DNA from: Lunularia cruciata
Lineage: Eukaryota > Streptophyta > Marchantiopsida > Lunulariales > Lunulariaceae
Direction: 5' to 3'
Length of the DNA stretch: 64,000 nt
Assembly: GCA_948567375.1 (NCBI GenBank)
Contig: OX419756.1
Coordinates: forward strand, 41,890,552-41,954,551
In this document: piece by piece, positions 59,810-64,000 of the stretch
Numbering within the stretch: position 1 is the first letter of the stretch
Layout of the letters: every line of letters starts with the position of its first letter
Notes under the pieces: model-generated
What the model saw: the letters and a program-made list of their open reading frames with translations, nothing else
What the model was told of the DNA's origin: nothing
Databases searched by the model: none
Program-made: the position numbers and the translations under genes

Positions 59810-60288
59810 TATAAAAGACCGAGATCAAGGAGTGAAATAGGAGAACGGAAGATCACATTGGGACACTTGAGAGTGGAAAAATCCAAATGCTTAGTATGAG
59901 CTTTTGTTTTGGTATTTATAAGGAGCATACAAGGCTCTTGAAAAGTTTCTCAAGAATTTTCCTTAAACCGCTTTCTTGGAGTGCAAGTCAAGTTGACCAA
60001 GAAGCTTCTCAAGAAGTTTTCTTGTAGAAGTCACCTACTTGGCATGCAAGCTAAGCTAAGCTAGCTGGAAAATTCTATAAGCTACCTACTTTGTGGTGCA
60101 AGCTAAACTAGCCAGGAAGCTTCCCAAGAAGCTTCCTCCTAGAAGTCACCATTTGGCATGCATGTTATTCAATACTTGGAAGGTATCCATTAGTTTCTTA
60201 GATATTTCTAGAATATTTAAATTAATTTGGCCTATTTGCTACATTTTTGGCCTAGACTAAATTTTTCACTAAATTCTATATTTTTATA
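59810..60288 (-). repeat. 5' LTR of Ty3 copy B
   Basis: It is 479 bp, ending GGTCTTTTATA before the primer site and starting with a mutated TATAAAAATATAG (for TGTAACAATATGG). U3 again carries GAAGCTTC and TTC-n-GAAG repeats and GCATGCAAGCTAAGCTAAGCTAG blocks. The TATA-like motif is at about 59,915 (rc of TATTTATAAGG). Confidence 0.85.
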
Positions 60289-63200
60289 AGCAAGAGGGAA
60301 TCTAGGACAAGTGAATCTTGTCCAAAATTAAGGAAGAAAAGAGAAAATCTAATGCTTGCTTATTTAGAATTATCCTAGATAAACTCAATAGTTATAAGAT
60401 ATTCATCCCAATTGGTATGATTAATGTTGACAAAGACACAAAGCACATCCTCCAAGGTGTAATTTGCATGTTTGGTTTTTCCATCAATTTGAGGATAATA
60501 GGCCATGGAAAAAGCAAGTTTGGTGACAAGTCTCTAGAAGAGTGCTTGCCAAAATTTTCCAAGACACCAAGGATCACGGTTGGAGATGAGTACACAGAGG
60601 TATCCCATGATGCTTGAAGATGTTGTCAAAATAGATATGAGCCAATGTTGGAGCATCCACTATATCAAAAGTTTGTGCCAAATGGACTTGCTTACTAAAC
60701 TTATCCACAAACACCACAATTATTGTGTGACCTTGCTTTATCTTGGGCAAGGAGGTGATGAGATTTAAACTCAAGTGTTCCTATCAAGCAGATGGGATGA
60801 GAAGTGGTTAGCAAAGACTACTCGGTTTTTGGTTGTTGGCCTTATTGTGTTTGTATTTCTCACAAGATCAAATAAACTCTCGAACATCTTGTGCCATGGT
60901 GGGCCACCACCATTGCTGTTGTAGGGTATGTGTAATACCAAGAGTTAACCATATGATCTAGATGTAAAATTAGGTTTGGTAACATCTAGAATGATGTTAT
61001 ACATGATGGTCAAAATAGATCAGATAGAAGTATCACCAAAAGAGTACTTCTACTAATAGGGCAAAAACTGAAATAGACTTGAGAACCTTAGAACCAATAG
61101 CTAGACATATGATTTAAAGGTAAGAATTGATTTGGTAACATCTAGAAGGATGTTACACATGATGGACTAAACAGATCAGAAAGAGGTATCACCAAAAGGG
61201 GACTTTTACTAATAGAGTAGGAACCAAAATATGCCTGAAATCTTTGAAGGCAATTTTGGAGGCCTAAATGGATGAATTAGGCCTCAAATGTGAGGATTCC
61301 CCCCCCCCAATGGAAGAGAGGCTGGCCTTCCCTACCTCCTGCTTTGTGTCATCGAGAGCTTTCCAACGGTACCTTACTCACGTGATTCTGAGATTCCTAT
61401 AAAAAGATTCCCTCCAATCAAAGCTTGTTTGACCAACCAGATAGGACCTAGACCAGACATGTCATCCATCCAAGTACGTAATCCAAGGGTGAAGCTTGCT
61501 GACATGTCAACTATCTATGTCCCTAATCCTATGGTGGAGCTTCCTTGGAGGAGATCCTCTTTGCCTATATAATAAAGAGAAGGTGCTCCTTTGGGGCATC
61601 GAATGTTTGAGTGTGCAATCTATGTTTTCTCTCTTCTCTTGTCCTCGGAGTATAAAAATATGCAAGGTCTTGTCCACACCCATACGACTAGCAATTGGTA
61701 AGTCATGGGCTTCTTGAAGGTATATAAGTTGTAGATCACTCTTGGCTAGAACATAGATATGGTTCTCATAAAATATAAGGCTTTCTTTGAAGATGAAAGT
61801 GTTGTATACTTGTGTATTGCAAGACAACCTTATACAATTTGAAAGAAGTGTCTTGTTGTAAAGCGGTTGTAAACTTGATTTGGACTTTAGAGTCAATTGA
61901 CACGGCCATAATTGCCATTGTGACAAGAAGAAGAGTCTTCAAATCAAGTCACCTTGTAGGGAATTGAAGATGGCATGGAACCTATTGGGTTGTACTCAAG
62001 TTAGATGTCAAATAACTATAGTTGCTCCTCTTATCAATGATATTGACTCTTCATGTGCTCTAAATGTAACATCTTTAACAAGGGTTTGTGATTGGTTACA
62101 TGATCACTTGTTTCCGCAAGGGATAATGCTTCCATACCTTGGTGGCATATACTATTGCTCCTATATGTTTTAGCTTCTAGAATGCTTTTTTGTGCTGGGT
62201 TGTCCACTAAAAGCCTGAGGTCTTCACCAAAAGGTCAACCAATATTGTGGTCACATGAGCACAATAGTGAATAAATCATTGGTGAAAACTTGCCAATACA
62301 TTAAATGCATGCACTTCTATGGCATCCTTCAAAGTAAGCCAATTAATAATGGACTTGATTTTGTCCTTTTCCTTCTTGATCCCCTCTGATGAGATCTTAT
62401 GATCAAAGAAGGTAACTTCCTTTTGCCAAAAGGCACATGTTGACTCCTTGGAGTAGAACTTCCATTGACTTAATCATCTTAACACTTCTGCAAATGATTT
62501 GCATGCTTTGCCTCTATCTTGTTATAGATTTAAAAATCATCTACAAACACCATCACATACCAATACAATAGCCCATCCAATACCCAATGCATCTGATCCA
62601 TGAAGACTACTAGAGCCAGAAAGGTAAAATTTCTATTCAAAATACCCATACCTTGTGCAAAAGGTAGTCTTTTGCACATCCTCTCTATCAATGAGAATCT
62701 ACAAATAGCCATTTTGGAGATCTAACTTGGAGAAATATCATGCTCCACTTAATTGATCTAGCAAGTCATCCATTCAAGGCAAGGGACATGTATTCTTCAC
62801 TCTTTTTTCTTATTGAGGCCACAATAATCAATACAAAAGCAAAGTCTTCCATCCTTTGTTAAGACAAATAATACGGGTGCTCTCCAAGGAGATATACTAT
62901 ATTGTATAAAATCCTTCTTTAAAAATTGTGTTAATATTATTCAAAGCTCATCCAACTCCTTTGGTGAGAGTCAATAGATTGGTCTGCTCATTGGAGTACT
63001 TCTTTGAATAACTCAATCTTGAAGGGTATACCATGATCAAAGGATAATCTCTTCAATTGATCATCTAGAAACACATATGCAAACTCTTGAACTATTTGAT
63101 CAACCATTGCATGATGAAGCTTCTGGCACTCATCAGATTCTCCATACATAATTGGCTTGATCCACACCGCAAAAAATGGTTTATCTTCCTCCAAAGCTTG

Positions 63201-64000
63201 CTTTATGGCTACTTTACTAACAAACTTCTCATCTTGGGATTAAATATTCTTAGGTGTCTTACTCAAATTTCAAAAAACCTAATTGGTATTTCTTACCTTG
63301 GTGTTGTACTTGAATTTGTTATCGGGTTCAATCAAATTGAATCTTATAATGTTCAAGCCAAGGCAAACTTAGAATGATGTCATAGTGTAGAGGTGCCATA
63401 GCAAACCTCATATACTCCAAATATTCCTCAATCTTGAATATAACAAGATGTGAGGTATGGAATGCAAAACCTTTTCAACCATCTGCCATCATCAATCTAC
63501 TTCCAATTTCTAGCTTGATAAGAATACTTAATTCCTTTACTAATTACAGGGACATGCAATTTTATGAACTTCCAAAATCAATCAAAATCTTATAATCATG
63601 ATCATATATCATACCTTGCAAGTGAAATAAACTTGCATAGGTTAAGCCTTCAATCCCATTGGAACTAATCAATTTCCCAATAGGTTGCTCAAGTTCTCCT
63701 TTTGGGATTCTTTGTTTCCTTGATTATCAAGCTTCACAAACGCCATTTGGACAATTTGTCAAGGTCATCCATTCTTGAATATACATTCAACAATACAATG
63801 CACAATTTTGCAACAATAAAAGCAACCCACTATTTTTCTACCATTTTGTTGCAAACTTTCTTTTTATATAAGGCCAAGTGGTTTCCATTAAATGGCATTG
63901 ATCTCCATTGGTGCTAGCTCTTTCGCCCGTATGTAGTGTATGGGCAGATTTGTGAAGGTAGAGGTCAAGACCAAGTTGTTGCAACCAAGGAATTGAAGCA
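60289..64000 (-). mobile_element. Chromodomain Ty3/gypsy copy C, internal part only, continues beyond window
   Basis: On the - strand, integrase (SLNLITSLPKIKQGH, VVFVDKFSKQVHLAQTFDIVDAPTLAHIYFDN) is at 60,774-60,576. It continues rightward through RNase H (about 61,650-62,200), RT (about 62,900-62,380, retaining LVVFMDQMHWVLDGLL), protease (63,520-63,300) and gag (from about 63,720 to the edge). It is cut at 60,289, in the middle of integrase, by the 5' LTR of copy B, and interrupted by an unrelated insertion at about 60,931-61,650. All domains are frameshifted. Confidence 0.85.
60931..61650. mobile_element. Insertion of about 0.7 kb within copy C (solo-LTR-like)
   Basis: Copy C matches its relatives up to GCCACCACCATTGCTGTTG and again from AGGTCTTGTCCACACCC. 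The bases between have no counterpart in the 14,992 copy or copy B. The insert begins TGTAATACC. It contains a roughly 150-bp internal direct duplication (two TTTGGTAACATCTAGAA-GATGTTA blocks at about 60,970 and 61,130), a run of C at 61,301-61,310, and a TATA-like TATATAATAAAGAG near 61,566. GTAT occurs at both edges (GTATG and GTATA), so the target duplication is uncertain. Confidence 0.55.

Larger units (their letters stand above)
54570..60288 (-). mobile_element. Chromodomain Ty3/gypsy copy B, LTR to LTR, decayed
   Basis: Same family as 14,992-20,590, reversed. The 3' LTR is 54,570-55,036, the polypurine tract about 55,037-55,050, and the chromodomain segment (EYKVLWKGYTLHDATWELLSHL) 55,112-55,190. 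Integrase lies at 56,157-55,600, with SLPKTKQGN and VVFVDTLSKQIHLAPTFDMVDAPTLA. RT lies at about 57,750-57,171, with [12 protein letters not shown]. Protease lies at 58,401-58,219, gag at about 59,740-58,595, the primer site TGGTATTAGAGC at 59,808-59,797, and the 5' LTR at 59,810-60,288. Stops and frameshifts interrupt every domain. The flanking five bases (ATTGC on the left, AGCAA on the right) do not match, so the two LTRs may come from different insertions. Confidence 0.9.

Overview
This window is nuclear DNA from a land plant. It is AT-rich, full of decayed retrotransposons, and contains one intron-bearing gene that is still intact. The mixture of chromodomain Ty3/gypsy, Ty1/copia and a Penelope-like reverse transcriptase, together with a ZNFX1-type helicase gene, fits a seed-free plant (bryophyte, lycophyte or fern) or a gymnosperm better than a typical crop angiosperm. 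The sequence alone does not decide the lineage.

Layout. 1-3.4 kb: mostly anonymous sequence, a (TA)n microsatellite and a short Ty1/copia remnant. 3.4-25.9 kb: a nest of retroelements. Two strongly purine-rich repeat blocks (3.4-6.0 and 22.3-25.9 kb) bracket an old + strand Ty3-type pol (12.9-15.0 and 20.6-21.5 kb), a decayed - strand Ty3 element (6.9-12.9 kb), and a much younger chromodomain Ty3 element (14,992-20,590). The younger element has two 426-bp LTRs, a tRNA-iMet primer site and a 5-bp target duplication (GACTT), and it splits the integrase of the old one. 26.9-33.5 kb: two diverged direct copies of an unidentified - strand coding unit. 34.7-39.0 kb: a decayed copia element that carries a ~200-bp foldback. 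40.8-42.5 kb: a Penelope-like reverse transcriptase. 42.5-44.7 kb: pyrimidine-rich, locally duplicated DNA.

The intact gene lies at 44,955-51,250 on the - strand. I rebuilt it as three coding exons (51250-50264, 49837-46002, 45714-44955) whose splice phases agree and whose CDS is 5,583 nt, or 1,860 residues. It encodes an N-terminal PB1 domain, a ZNFX1-like region, an SF1 helicase, a run of NFX1-type zinc fingers, a TPR-like helical region and a C-terminal RZ-type zinc finger.

53.2-64.0 kb: a copia fragment cut by - strand relatives of the young Ty3 element. Two copies are joined through one LTR, and the second runs off the window and carries its own ~0.7-kb insertion.

Most notable signals: (1) the PB1-helicase-NFX1-RZ fusion; (2) U3 regions of the young Ty3 family built from palindromic arrays that match plant heat-shock elements, including a perfect four-unit site; (3) a Penelope-like RT; (4) a G_GGA_AAC slippery heptamer exactly where gag must shift -1 into pol; (5) decay dominated by in-frame TGA where CGA is expected, as deamination of methylated CpG would produce. 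I found no tRNA, rRNA or CRISPR array.
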